Shown one piece after another: positions 45,701 to 54,327 of a stretch of DNA of 64,000 nucleotides. The position numbers and the translations under genes were made by a program. Location: NCBI RefSeq assembly GCF_023721755.1, contig NZ_JAMDLH010000005.1, forward strand, positions 62,001-126,000, in the 5' to 3' direction. Source of the DNA: Pleomorphomonas sp. NRK KF1. GTDB taxonomy: Bacteria > Pseudomonadota > Alphaproteobacteria > Rhizobiales > Pleomorphomonadaceae. The notes below the pieces were generated by a model. It searched no databases, was not told the origin of the DNA, and worked only from the letters and a program-made list of their open reading frames with translations. Position 1 is the first letter of the stretch. Each line of letters begins with the position of its first letter.

Positions 45701-46048
45701 TCAGCTCTTCGCCGCCTCAAAGCTCTCGATATAGAGTTCGCGTCCGGTCAGCACCTCGGCGTCGGACCCACCGCAGCCCGAGCAGACGAACTGGTACTTC
45801 TCCACCTGGAACACCGTGCCGCAGCTCCGGCATTTCGCGGTAACGCCGACCTCGTCGATGTCGAGCCGCGCGCCCTCTGCCAGGGTGCCTTCCGCGAAGA
45901 TCTCGAAAGCCAGCCGGATCTGGCGGCTGTCGATGCCGCGCAGCTTGCCGATCTTCAGTCGAACGGCAACCACCCGATCGACGCCGTTCTGCTTGGCATG
46001 TTCGGTCAGGATACGCATCAGCCCTTCGACGACCGCGGTTTCATGCAT
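45701..46048 (-). CDS. hypA: Hydrogenase nickel chaperone HypA
   Basis: The 115-aa protein passes nickel to HypB and the hydrogenase large subunit. The N-terminus MHETAVVEG keeps His2, the nickel ligand. The zinc site is CRSCGTVFQ and FVCSGCGGSD. I chose the ATG at 46048 with AGAGGA 7 nt upstream, because the Met-His-Glu start is required for nickel binding; the frame begins at a TTG two codons earlier. It is oriented opposite to hypB, and their stops are three bases apart. Confidence 0.95.
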   Translation of the reverse strand: MHETAVVEGLMRILTEHAKQNGVDRVVAVRLKIGKLRGIDSRQIRLAFEIFAEGTLAEGARLDIDEVGVTAKCRSCGTVFQVEKYQFVCSGCGGSDAEVLTGRELYIESFEAAKS

Positions 46049-46493
46049 CGACAAGTCCTCTCTAGTCTGTCCGCTTCATCTATCCCAATCGCTGCCTCGG
46101 TGGGAATACTTGTCCGTGAAATGACGAATTTTCCGGCCATTTGTTGCAAGCCACTCGCAACAAAAGGGAATCCCTTGGATTCTGCATGGCGGGAATGCAC
46201 AAAGCTGTATCGGACATACTACTTAGAAAATGCCCTCAAATCGCCACTTAAATCCTTTTGAAGCACGCGATTCGAGACAGGTCCAAACGGCAGACAACAA
46301 AGCAAATATCTGATTTCTCTATCGTTTATATCCTGACAATAATATGAATGTAAATATCATTTTTACTTCCGACAGCAAAGCATTGGCGTCGTGGGAATGC
46401 GTATATGTCGGCTAGCCGACATACCCTAGTGGATGCTGTGATTAACGTCATCCATGACAGCCAAGATGCATGCCTGCGGAAGGATCTCCACTC
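46049..46493. promoter_or_regulatory. Divergent control region between hypA and cooM (445 bp)
   Basis: The hypA side has an inverted repeat TTGTTGC-N9-GCAACAA (46141-46163) and AAGGG-AAT-CCCTT (46164-46176). An unusually AT-rich stretch follows (about 46200-46385). The cooM side has the 20-bp palindrome at 46404-46423. No supported gene is inside. Confidence 0.6.
46404..46423 (+). promoter_or_regulatory. Candidate CooA-binding palindrome before cooM
   Basis: TATGTCGGCTAGCCGACATA is a perfect 20-bp palindrome and contains TGTCG-N6-CGACA, close to the CooA consensus TGTCA-N6-CGACA. A possible extended -10 (TGTGATTAA, 46437-46445) lies downstream. If transcription starts near 46452, the box would be centred at about -38, a normal activator position. 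Confidence 0.75.
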
Positions 46494-49400
46494 ATGCTCT
46501 CCCTCACTCAGATCGACCCGATGGCGCTGGCCTGGATGGGCGCGGTCTTCCTGTTCTTCGGCGAAGTCGCCGCCCTCATGAGCCTGCCGAGCCTGGTACG
46601 TGTCGTCGTCTGGTCGACCGTCGCCGAGATCGGTTACATCCTGATCGGTATCGGCCTCGGTGGTGAAGCCGGCCTGACCGGCGCCTACATGCACTTTGGC
46701 TATCAGGTCATCATGCGTGGCCTCGTGATTGCCGCCGGCTGGTACATCATCCGCCGCACCGGCTCGTCGCGCCTCGACGACCTCGCCGGCTCCGGCCATC
46801 GCATGCCGGTCGCCGCCACGTTGTTCGGCTTCGGCATGTTCTCCGTGATGGGCCTCTCGCCCTTCAAGGGATCCTTCTCCAAGTTCCTGGTGCTCTATGC
46901 CGCCATCGAGCAGGGCCACTGGGCCATCGCTCTGATCGGTACCGCCGCGTCGATCGTCGCCGCCTACTATTATCTGGTGGTGATCCAGCGCGTCTGCTTC
47001 GAGCATCCGGCGCGCCGCGTCGAGCTTGCCAGTGCTCCCGGCCTCGCCCTCCCCATCGCCTGGGCGCTCGCCGCCGTCACCGCGCTGATCTCGGTGTTCC
47101 CGCTGCCCTTCCAGCACGCCGCTGAAGCGCTGGCCGGTGCCGCCGGTGGCGTTCCCGAGTTCGAGTCGCCCTGGGCTCTGCTCGTTCTCGTGCCCTACAT
47201 CGGCGCCTTCGCCGTCTACGGTCTCGGCCACGTTTCGAACCGCGCGCGCGACATCGGTGCCGTGATCCTCGCCGTTGCCACTCTAGCCCTCGTGGTGTTC
47301 GATACGAGCCTTGATCCGGCTTCCCGCGTCTTCGCGCTGGTGTTCGCCGGCATCTCCTCCGTGATGATCGTCTACTCCGTCGGCTACATGGCCCGCTCCG
47401 AGTGGACCAACCGCTACTACTTCTTCGCCTTCCTGATGATCGGCTCGCTGCTCGGCCTCACCACCGCGCACGAGATGGGCAACTTCTACGTCTACTGGGA
47501 GCTGATGACCTGGACCTCCTACTTCCTGGTCATTCACGAGCAGAACCAGAAGTCGCTCCGCGCCGGCCTCATCTACTTCATGATGTGCGCTTCCGGCGCC
47601 TATCTGATGCACTTCGGCATCCTGCTGACGCACGCCGAGATCGGTTCCTTCGAGTTCGCCGCGCTGGCCGAGAAGGTCGGTACGATCTCGCCGCTCGCCG
47701 GCCTCGTCATCGCGCTGTGCTTCTTCGCCGGTTTCGCGGTGAAGGCGGGCGTGTGGCCGGTCCATAGCTGGCTGCCCATCGCCCATCCGGCCGCGCCGTC
47801 GTCCATCTCCGGTCCGCTGTCCGGTATCCTGACCAAGGCCGGCGTGTTCGGCCTCGTCAAGGTGCTGTTCATCGTCATCGGCGTGCCGGCACTCTCGACC
47901 TTCACCGGTTGGGGCCTCAGCCTTGAAGTGGTTCTGATCGGCCTTGGCCTGATCACGCTCCTCTACGGCGAGATCCGCGCCCTGTTCGAGACCGAGATCA
48001 AGCGGATGCTGGCCTTCTCGACGCTCGCCCAAGTCGGCGAAATCGTCGCGGTGCTCGGCATCGGCACGGCGCTCGCCACCGACGCCAGCCTCCTGCACGT
48101 CACCAACCACGCGGTGATGAAGACCCTGCTGTTCTTCGCCGCCGGCGCCTTCATCATGCAGACGGGCCGGCGCAACATCGCCGACCTCGCCGGCATCGGC
48201 CGCGTCATGCCCTTCACGGCCGGCTGCTACGCGCTTGCCACCGTGTCGATCATGGGCCTGCCGCCCTTCTCGGGCTTCGTCTCGAAGTTCCTGATGGTCT
48301 ACGCGGCGGCGGAAGCCGGCCACTACGAGGTGGCGACCGGCCTCCTGGTTGGCGGCATCATCGCCGTCGTCTACTATCTCCGCGTCGTCGGCATGCTGTT
48401 CTTCCGCCCCTGGACGGGTGAAGCCGGCATCAAGGAGGCCCCGCTCTCCATGCTGGTCGCCGTTGGCGTTCTCGCCGCCGCGATCATCTTCGGCGGCTTC
48501 GTGCCTTCGTTCCAGCTCGATCTCGTCGGTGCCGTCGGTGCCGAGGTGGCTGCTCGCAGCGGTCTTGCCGCAGCGGTTCTGCCGAGCCTCGTCATGACCT
48601 GGACGCTGCCTGCCACCATCGCCTTCCTCGGCGCCGTGGCGGTGTGGCTTGTTGGCCGCAAGTCGGTCCAGCAGGCCGGATGGCTTGCCGTGGCGGTGCT
48701 GGTCGTGGCCTTCCTGGCGGTCATCTTCACCGCTCCGGCCTACGACACTCTGTCCTTCTGGTTCGCGGTGCTGATCGCCGGCGTCGGCGCGCTCAACATG
48801 CTGCACGCCACCGCCTATCTGGCCCATAACCACGCCCAGCCGCGCTTCTTTGCGGCCTTCGGCATCATGATCGCCGGTCTCCTGGGCATGACGGCGGCCA
48901 AGGACATCTTCACCTTCTTCGGTTTCTGGGAGCTGATGTCGAGCTGGGCGCTCTGGGCGGCCATCATCCATGAGGAGAACGACGAGGCGCGGAGGGAAGG
49001 CTTCAAGTACTTCTTCTTCAACACCGTCGGCGCCTCCTTCATGTTCCTCGGCGTCGCGGCGCTCGCCGCACATGCCGGCACCTTCGATCTGGTCGAGATC
49101 GGCCAGAAGGCGCTCGACATGCCGCTCATGACGCTGGCCATCGGCATCGTCCCGGTGTTCATCGGCCTCGTCATGAAGGCTGCCATGCTGCCCGTCCGCA
49201 TCGACGTGCAGATGCACCCGGCACTCGCCCCCACTCCGGTCTCCGGCTACATCTCGGCAGTCCTGCTGAAGTCGGGTCCGTGGGGTGTGCTGAAGCTGTT
49301 CAGCCTGTTCGGCGGCAGCGCGGTGTTCCTGCGCCTCGGCGGGGAGATCGGCGGCGTTCCGGCGCTGATGGACATCATCGCCATCATCGCGGGCATCACC

Positions 49401-50288
49401 GTCGTCTACGCCGGCGCCATGGCCGTGGTTCAGAACGGCATCAAGCTGTTGCTGATCTACTCCACCGTCAGCCAGCTCGGCTACGTGCTGATGGCGCTCT
49501 GCCTCGGCACCTCGCTCGGCGTTGCCGGCGGCCTGTTCCACTTCGTCAACCACATGTTCCTCAAGGACACGCTGTTCCTCGTGGCCGGCGCCGTCATGGT
49601 GAAGAGCCATGCCAGCCAGCTCGACGAACTCGGCGGCCTCGGCCGGAAGATGCCGATCACCTTCGGCTTCTTCCTGTTCGCGGGCCTGTCGCTGGCCGGC
49701 GTGCCGCCGCTCAATGGCTTCTCCTCGAAGTGGATGATCTTCTCCGCCGCCTTCGAGAGTGGCCACTGGGCGCTTGCCACGGGCGCCATGGTGTCGTCGC
49801 TGTTCACGCTCGCCGCCGTGCTGAAGTTCGCCCACGCCGCCTTCATGGGCGCGCCGACGGCGAAGGCCCTCGAGGCCGAGGAAGCGCCGCTGTCCATGCT
49901 GGTGCCCATGGGCATCCTGGTGGGCGCCAGCGTCCTGCTCGGCTTCTTCCCGGGCCTCGCCCTGGTGCCGATCGCCACAATGCAGACCGAACTCGGCCTC
50001 GCCCCGATCGACGCCTCGATCTTCGGCCCGCTGCCGGGCGCCGGTGGCTGGAGCCCGTTCGCCCTCAGCGTCCTGGTTCTGATCGTCGCGGCGTTGTTCA
50101 TCCCCTGGATGCGCCTTGCCCACCGCGGCATCCAGAAGAGTGGCCTGCACTTCGCTGGCGCCACGCCCAATGACTTCCTGCCGGAGGCCGGCGGTCGTGT
50201 CGGCGCCGTCAACCTGTTCGAGTCCCCGACCGCTGCCATCCGCGGCCTCCTGGCGAGCAAGCCCGCCAAGGCCAAAGAACAGCACTGA
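46494..50288 (+). CDS. cooM: CO-type group 4 [NiFe]-hydrogenase membrane subunit CooM
   Basis: This very large (1264 aa) polytopic membrane protein resembles fused proton-antiporter subunits of complex I (NuoL/M/N). Length matches remembered CooM of Rhodospirillum rubrum. Three repeats can be aligned by their late motif: MGLSPFKGSFSKFL (about 119), MGLPPFSGFVSKFL (about 587) and AGVPPLNGFSSKWM (about 1068). In modules 2 and 3 the helix carrying the proton-channel lysine reads NHAVMK and NHMFLK, but in module 1 it reads GYQVIMR, and module 1 also lacks its N-terminal half. I chose the ATG at 46494, with AAGGA 9 nt upstream. It would couple hydrogen evolution to ion pumping. cooK follows after 20 bp. 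Confidence 0.92.
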   Translation: MLSLTQIDPMALAWMGAVFLFFGEVAALMSLPSLVRVVVWSTVAEIGYILIGIGLGGEAGLTGAYMHFGYQVIMRGLVIAAGWYIIRRTGSSRLDDLAGSGHRMPVAATLFGFGMFSVMGLSPFKGSFSKFLVLYAAIEQGHWAIALIGTAASIVAAYYYLVVIQRVCFEHPARRVELASAPGLALPIAWALAAVTALISVFPLPFQHAAEALAGAAGGVPEFESPWALLVLVPYIGAFAVYGLGHVSNRARDIGAVILAVATLALVVFDTSLDPASRVFALVFAGISSVMIVYSVGYMARSEWTNRYYFFAFLMIGSLLGLTTAHEMGNFYVYWELMTWTSYFLVIHEQNQKSLRAGLIYFMMCASGAYLMHFGILLTHAEIGSFEFAALAEKVGTISPLAGLVIALCFFAGFAVKAGVWPVHSWLPIAHPAAPSSISGPLSGILTKAGVFGLVKVLFIVIGVPALSTFTGWGLSLEVVLIGLGLITLLYGEIRALFETEIKRMLAFSTLAQVGEIVAVLGIGTALATDASLLHVTNHAVMKTLLFFAAGAFIMQTGRRNIADLAGIGRVMPFTAGCYALATVSIMGLPPFSGFVSKFLMVYAAAEAGHYEVATGLLVGGIIAVVYYLRVVGMLFFRPWTGEAGIKEAPLSMLVAVGVLAAAIIFGGFVPSFQLDLVGAVGAEVAARSGLAAAVLPSLVMTWTLPATIAFLGAVAVWLVGRKSVQQAGWLAVAVLVVAFLAVIFTAPAYDTLSFWFAVLIAGVGALNMLHATAYLAHNHAQPRFFAAFGIMIAGLLGMTAAKDIFTFFGFWELMSSWALWAAIIHEENDEARREGFKYFFFNTVGASFMFLGVAALAAHAGTFDLVEIGQKALDMPLMTLAIGIVPVFIGLVMKAAMLPVRIDVQMHPALAPTPVSGYISAVLLKSGPWGVLKLFSLFGGSAVFLRLGGEIGGVPALMDIIAIIAGITVVYAGAMAVVQNGIKLLLIYSTVSQLGYVLMALCLGTSLGVAGGLFHFVNHMFLKDTLFLVAGAVMVKSHASQLDELGGLGRKMPITFGFFLFAGLSLAGVPPLNGFSSKWMIFSAAFESGHWALATGAMVSSLFTLAAVLKFAHAAFMGAPTAKALEAEEAPLSMLVPMGILVGASVLLGFFPGLALVPIATMQTELGLAPIDASIFGPLPGAGGWSPFALSVLVLIVAALFIPWMRLAHRGIQKSGLHFAGATPNDFLPEAGGRVGAVNLFESPTAAIRGLLASKPAKAKEQH

Positions 50289-50308
50289 CGGGAGAGGAGA
50301 GACTCAAT

Positions 50309-51268
50309 ATGTCCAACCAGATCGCTATCTTGCTGGCGGTGCTCCTCTTCCCAGGTGGAGTCTTCGCCCTCGCCTTCGGCCTTGCCATGAAGGGTGTCGA
50401 CCGCCGCGTCGCCGCCCGCCTGCAGAGCCGTGTCGGACCGCCGCTGTTGCAGCCGTTCTTCGATATCATCAAGCTCGGCTTCAAGCGCACCATGGTGCCG
50501 GCCGCCGCCAATCAGACGGTGTTCCTCTACACCCCGCTCGTCGGCGTCGTCTCCATGCTGATCGCCGCCGCCCTGGTGCCGATCACCTCGGTCTACGCGC
50601 CGGACCCCGCCATCGGCAACCTGCTGGTTCTGCTCTACCTGCTGATGATTCCCGGCATCGTGCTGATGATCGCCGGCTCGGCTTCCGGTTCGCCCTACGG
50701 CGCCATCGGCTTCTCCCGCGAGATGGCCCTGATGATCGCCTACGAGGGCCCGCTGGTGCTGATCGCCGCCGCCGTCGCCATCCGCACCGGAGTGGGCATG
50801 GGCGGCTGGGCCACCTTCTCGCTGAACGACATTGTCGCCTATCAGCAGGCCCACGGCTCCTTCCTGTTCGATCCGGTGATGTGGCCTGCGGTCGCCGCCT
50901 TCTGCTTCTTCTACCCGGCCAACCTCGGCATCGTTCCCTTCGACATCCCGGAGGCCGAAACCGAAGTGCTGGAAGGCCCGCTGCTTGAGTACTCCGGCCC
51001 GGTGCTGGCGTTGTTCAAGATCATGTCGGCGTTGAAGAAGGTGGTCGTTCTGAGCCTCGGCATCGCCCTGTTCTTCCCGGCTGCCCCCGCCAACATCGCC
51101 GCCGGCTTCCTGGTGTGGCTCATCAAGATGGCTGTGCTGATGCTGGTCGGCATCACCGCGGTCCGCCTGTCCATGGGCCGCATGCGCATCGACCAGGCCT
51201 TCGTGTTCTTTCTGAAGTGGCCGCTGCTGCTCGCCGTGGCGAGCCTCGCAGTCGTCGTCGTGGTTTGA
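50309..51268 (+). CDS. cooK: Hydrogenase membrane subunit CooK (NuoH-like)
   Basis: The 319-aa polytopic protein is the NuoH/HycD-like membrane anchor that connects the catalytic arm to the antiporter subunit. It has about eight hydrophobic segments and conserved charged loops: MKGVDRRVAARLQSRVGPPLLQPFFDIIKL at the start (split here over two helices), SREMALMIAYEGPL and FDIPEAETEVLEGPLLEYSGP. GGAGAGGAGAGAC precedes the ATG. It is cotranscribed with cooM and cooL. Confidence 0.93.
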   Translation: MSNQIAILLAVLLFPGGVFALAFGLAMKGVDRRVAARLQSRVGPPLLQPFFDIIKLGFKRTMVPAAANQTVFLYTPLVGVVSMLIAAALVPITSVYAPDPAIGNLLVLLYLLMIPGIVLMIAGSASGSPYGAIGFSREMALMIAYEGPLVLIAAAVAIRTGVGMGGWATFSLNDIVAYQQAHGSFLFDPVMWPAVAAFCFFYPANLGIVPFDIPEAETEVLEGPLLEYSGPVLALFKIMSALKKVVVLSLGIALFFPAAPANIAAGFLVWLIKMAVLMLVGITAVRLSMGRMRIDQAFVFFLKWPLLLAVASLAVVVVV

Positions 51269-51278
51269 GGAGGTCTAG

Positions 51279-51716
51279 ATGGGCCTGATACCTGATTTCA
51301 AGCAGATCGCCACGCGCTCGCCCTGGATCTACCGGATCAACGCCGGCTCCTGCAACGGCTGCGACGTGGAAATGGCGACCACCGCCTTGATCCCCCGCTA
51401 CGACATCGAGCGTCTCGGCTGCCAGTACTGCGGCAGTCCCAAGCACGCCGACATCGTGCTGATCTCCGGTCCGCTCACCGTCCGCGTCAAGGATGCCGTG
51501 CTGCGCATGTACGAGGAGATCCCAGATCCGAAGGTGACAGTGGCGGTCGGCGTCTGCCCGATCTCCGGCGGCATCTTCCGCGAAAGCTACGCCGTGCTGG
51601 CGCCGATCGACCAGTACATTCCGATCGACGTCAACGTGCCCGGCTGTCCGCCCCGGCCGCAGGCGATCATCGCCGGCGTCGCCAAGGCCATCGCAATCTG
51701 GCGCGAGCGTCTCTGA
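51279..51716 (+). CDS. cooL: Hydrogenase small subunit CooL (NuoB-like)
   Basis: The 145-aa cytosolic-side small subunit carries the proximal [4Fe-4S] cluster. Ligands are Cys25 and Cys28 in NAGSCNGCDVE, a third in AVGVCPISGG and a fourth in NVPGCPPRPQAI. This is the NuoB/EchC pattern of group 4 hydrogenases. GGAGG lies 5 nt before the ATG. It should form the catalytic heterodimer with CooH. Confidence 0.95.
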   Translation: MGLIPDFKQIATRSPWIYRINAGSCNGCDVEMATTALIPRYDIERLGCQYCGSPKHADIVLISGPLTVRVKDAVLRMYEEIPDPKVTVAVGVCPISGGIFRESYAVLAPIDQYIPIDVNVPGCPPRPQAIIAGVAKAIAIWRERL

Positions 51717-51730
51717 GGAAAGGTCCCAAG

Positions 51731-52234
51731 ATGAACTTCCTGACGATTTTCGCCCGCAACCTGAAGCAGGGCCCTCAGACCGAAGCCTTCCCCCTGGGGC
51801 CGGCCTTCACGCCCGATCGCCTGCGCGGCCGTATCGAGTTCAAGGCGGAAAGCTGCGAAGGCTGCCGCATCTGCGAGCGCGTTTGCCCGGCCAACGCCAT
51901 CCGCTTCGCCAAGACGCCCGACGGCATGACCTTCGACTGCTGGCACAACACCTGCGTTTTCTGCGGCAATTGCGAGTTCTATTGCCCGACGGACGCCATC
52001 CATCAGACCAACGACTGGGACCTCTCCCACGTCAATGCCGACAAGTTCGACATGGTGGAGCATGGCCTGATCCCCAACCAGACCTGCGTCGACTGCGGCG
52101 CCACGGCGCTCAATACGGCACCGATGGTGAAAAACGCCAAACCGCCGCTCAGTGCCGAGGAATATACTGAGCTGCGCGCGCGCTGCCCGAAGTGCCGCGC
52201 CAAGTATCTCAAGAACCGGAAGGTCCCAGCATGA
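51731..52234 (+). CDS. cooX: Ferredoxin-like electron-transfer subunit CooX (NuoI-like)
   Basis: The 167-aa polyferredoxin subunit relays electrons from a soluble donor to CooL. Two [4Fe-4S] motifs are CEGCRICERVCP and CVFCGNCEFYCP (residues about 38-85). The C-terminal third has an additional pair of CxxC motifs (QTCVDCGA and RCPKCRAK) that look like a zinc ribbon or an extra metal site. The stop overlaps the cooU start (ATGA). No transmembrane segment is seen. Confidence 0.9.
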   Translation: MNFLTIFARNLKQGPQTEAFPLGPAFTPDRLRGRIEFKAESCEGCRICERVCPANAIRFAKTPDGMTFDCWHNTCVFCGNCEFYCPTDAIHQTNDWDLSHVNADKFDMVEHGLIPNQTCVDCGATALNTAPMVKNAKPPLSAEEYTELRARCPKCRAKYLKNRKVPA

Positions 52235-52860
52235 GCCGCCTACCGCAAGACCTGGAAGCCCGCCTCACCGCCGCGGCGCCGGCCGGCATCGAGTACTCGG
52301 CCGACACCGACCAGTACGGCGTCACCGTCGCCTGGTTGGGTCTCGCCAGCGCTGCCGATCTGTCACCCGTCGCCGCCCTGCTCAAGGAGCTGGGTGCGCG
52401 CCTGTCCATGATCACCTGCACCCAGCCTTCCGCCCCCGAAGAGGAGGAGGAAGACGAGGACGAGGAGAGCGAGGACGGCGAAGAGAAGGCCGAGGCCGCT
52501 CCCAAGGAGACGCCCAAGACGTTCGGCGGCACGCCGCTCGACGGTACCTCCTACGAGATCGACTATCACTTCGACATCGCCGGCGACGCACTGACCATCA
52601 TCGCTTATGTGCCGCAGGGTGGCAGCATCGCCTCGCTGACGCCGCTGTTCCGCAATGCCGACTGGCATGAGCGCGAAATGATGGAACTCTATGCCGTCAA
52701 GGTGACCGATCATCCCGATCCGCGTCGCCTGTTCCTCGACGCGTCCGTCGACGGCGCCGTCCTCGAGCGGCTGATTCCGTTCTCGACGCTGGTCAACGCC
52801 GCCAGCACCAAGGGCCTGTGGGAGCGCCTCACCGCCGCCGGAAAGAAGGGTGCAGCATGA
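52231..52860 (+). CDS. cooU: Hydrogenase subunit CooU (NuoC-like) with acidic insert
   Basis: The 209-aa subunit corresponds to NuoC/HycE N-terminal domain. The family signature NADWHEREMMELYAVKV and HPDPRRLFLD is at about 142-170. Residues 70-88 form a run of nearly all Glu/Asp, followed by a Lys/Pro-rich piece, inserted in the N-terminal half; this is not usual for NuoC. It overlaps cooX and cooH by ATGA at both ends, so the three are translationally coupled. The acidic stretch could be a flexible linker or a metal-binding or docking surface. Confidence 0.9.
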   Translation: MSRLPQDLEARLTAAAPAGIEYSADTDQYGVTVAWLGLASAADLSPVAALLKELGARLSMITCTQPSAPEEEEEDEDEESEDGEEKAEAAPKETPKTFGGTPLDGTSYEIDYHFDIAGDALTIIAYVPQGGSIASLTPLFRNADWHEREMMELYAVKVTDHPDPRRLFLDASVDGAVLERLIPFSTLVNAASTKGLWERLTAAGKKGAA

Positions 52861-53957
52861 GCACGCACGACGTACCCGAAACCTTCAGCATTCCCGTCGG
52901 CCCGCTTCACGTGGCCCTCGAGGAACCGATGTACTTCAAGATCGATGTGAAGGGCGAGACCGTCAGCCACATCGACATCAACGCCGGTCATGCCCACCGC
53001 GGCATCGAGTATCTGACCACCAAGCGGACGATGTACCAGAACGTGGTGCTGACCGAGCGCATCTGCTCGCTCTGCTCCAACAGTCATCCGCAGACCTTCG
53101 CCATGGCGGCCGAGAAGATCGCCGGCATCGAGGTCCCGGAGCGCGGCATCTACCTGCGCACCGTTGCCGACGAGATGAAGCGCGTCACCTCGCACCTGTT
53201 CAACGTGGCGCTGCTCGTCCACCTCGTGGGCTACGAAACCTACTTCATGCACATGATGCAGGTGCGCGAGATCGGCCAGGACATGCTGGAGTCGATCTTC
53301 GGTAATCGCCAGGACATCGGCGCCATGTGCATCGGTGGCGTCCGCTACGACCTTGACGACAAGTCGATCGCCTACATCAAGGGCGCTCTCGACAAGATCG
53401 AGGCCGAGACCAAGGACATCATCAAGACCTTCAAGACCAACGGCTCCATCCTGCGCCGCACCAAGGGCGTGGGCGTGCTCACCCATGCCGACGCCATCAC
53501 CTGCGGTGTCGTCGGTCCGGTGGCCCGCGCCTCCGGCATCGACTACGACGTGCGCCGCGAAGCGCCGTATGCCGCCTATGATCGACTGCCGCTCGTGGTG
53601 CATTCGTTGACCGACGGCGACGTCTGGTCGCGCGCCATGGTCCGTCTCGAGGAAATCCTGACCTCGATCGACCTCCTGCGTGTCTGCCTGCGCGATCTGC
53701 CTGGCGGCCCGGTCAACATCAACGACCGCCCGGACATTCCGCCCGGACAGGCAGTGACCCGCAGCGAGGCGCCGCGTGGCGAGGTGATCTATTATCTCCG
53801 CACCAACGACACGCCGCAGCCCGAGCGCGTCAAGTGGCGTGTGCCGACGTTCATGAACTGGGATAGCCTGCGCTTCATGCTTCAGGACGCCAAGGTCGCG
53901 GACGTCGCCATGATCGTCAACAGCATCGATCCCTGCCTTTCCTGCACGGAACGCTGA
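52857..53957 (+). CDS. cooH: CO-type [NiFe]-hydrogenase catalytic subunit CooH
   Basis: The 366-aa NuoD-like large subunit holds the Ni-Fe active site. The N-terminal cysteine pair is [11 protein letters not shown] (Cys70, Cys73) and the C-terminal pair is DPCLSCTER (Cys360, Cys363). The protein stops exactly at that Arg, with no C-terminal extension, so it should need no maturation protease. The [16 protein letters not shown] block is typical of the group. It evolves H2 from protons with electrons from CO dehydrogenase in known systems. Here no CO dehydrogenase gene follows. Confidence 0.95.
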   Translation: MSTHDVPETFSIPVGPLHVALEEPMYFKIDVKGETVSHIDINAGHAHRGIEYLTTKRTMYQNVVLTERICSLCSNSHPQTFAMAAEKIAGIEVPERGIYLRTVADEMKRVTSHLFNVALLVHLVGYETYFMHMMQVREIGQDMLESIFGNRQDIGAMCIGGVRYDLDDKSIAYIKGALDKIEAETKDIIKTFKTNGSILRRTKGVGVLTHADAITCGVVGPVARASGIDYDVRREAPYAAYDRLPLVVHSLTDGDVWSRAMVRLEEILTSIDLLRVCLRDLPGGPVNINDRPDIPPGQAVTRSEAPRGEVIYYLRTNDTPQPERVKWRVPTFMNWDSLRFMLQDAKVADVAMIVNSIDPCLSCTER

Positions 53958-54117
53958 GGACGGTCATCCGGGAAGTTGCCAACTTTTCGGATCACGCAAA
54001 AGCGCGAAAACTCAGCCGAGAGCAAGGGTGCTATCCGCTTGCTCCGGCAACCCGAGATCGGGGACGCACAAAAAACGGACAACGCGTTCCCGTGAACAAC
54101 CAAGAGGAGTGACACCC

Positions 54118-54315
54118 ATGGCCTTTATGATCGAGACGGACACCTGCACCTCCTGCGGCGCTTGCGAAGACGAATGCCCCAACAAGGCGATCAGCCATAA
54201 GGGCAAGGTCTATTCGATCAACGCCAAGAAGTGCACCGAGTGCGAAGGCCACTTCGACACGCAGCAGTGCGCCGAAGTCTGCCCGTCGGGCTCGTGCGTT
54301 CCGGCCGCCGCCTGA
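54118..54315 (+). CDS. Small 2[4Fe-4S] ferredoxin (FdxN-like)
   Basis: The 65-aa ferredoxin has [12 protein letters not shown] and CTEC-x8-CAEVCP, the spacing seen in FdxN-type ferredoxins of nitrogen fixers. It could supply electrons to CooX. It is not CooF, which is larger and has four clusters. I chose the ATG at 54118 with GGAG 8 nt upstream; an open frame starts at 54028 but without similarity. The 160-bp gap after cooH contains only a weak AAGTT-GCC-AACTT repeat, so it could have its own promoter. Confidence 0.87.
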   Translation: MAFMIETDTCTSCGACEDECPNKAISHKGKVYSINAKKCTECEGHFDTQQCAEVCPSGSCVPAAA

Positions 54316-54327
54316 GGCAGCTTTTCC

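Noticed and set aside
47283-50285. 1000-codon open frame antisense to cooM
   Set aside because: It is rich in His, Asp, Glu and Arg with no hydrophobic core or motif. This is the expected antisense image of a membrane protein in high-GC DNA.
54118-54315. The ferredoxin as CooF
   Set aside because: CooF proteins are about three times longer with four cluster motifs. This one has two clusters and FdxN-like spacing.
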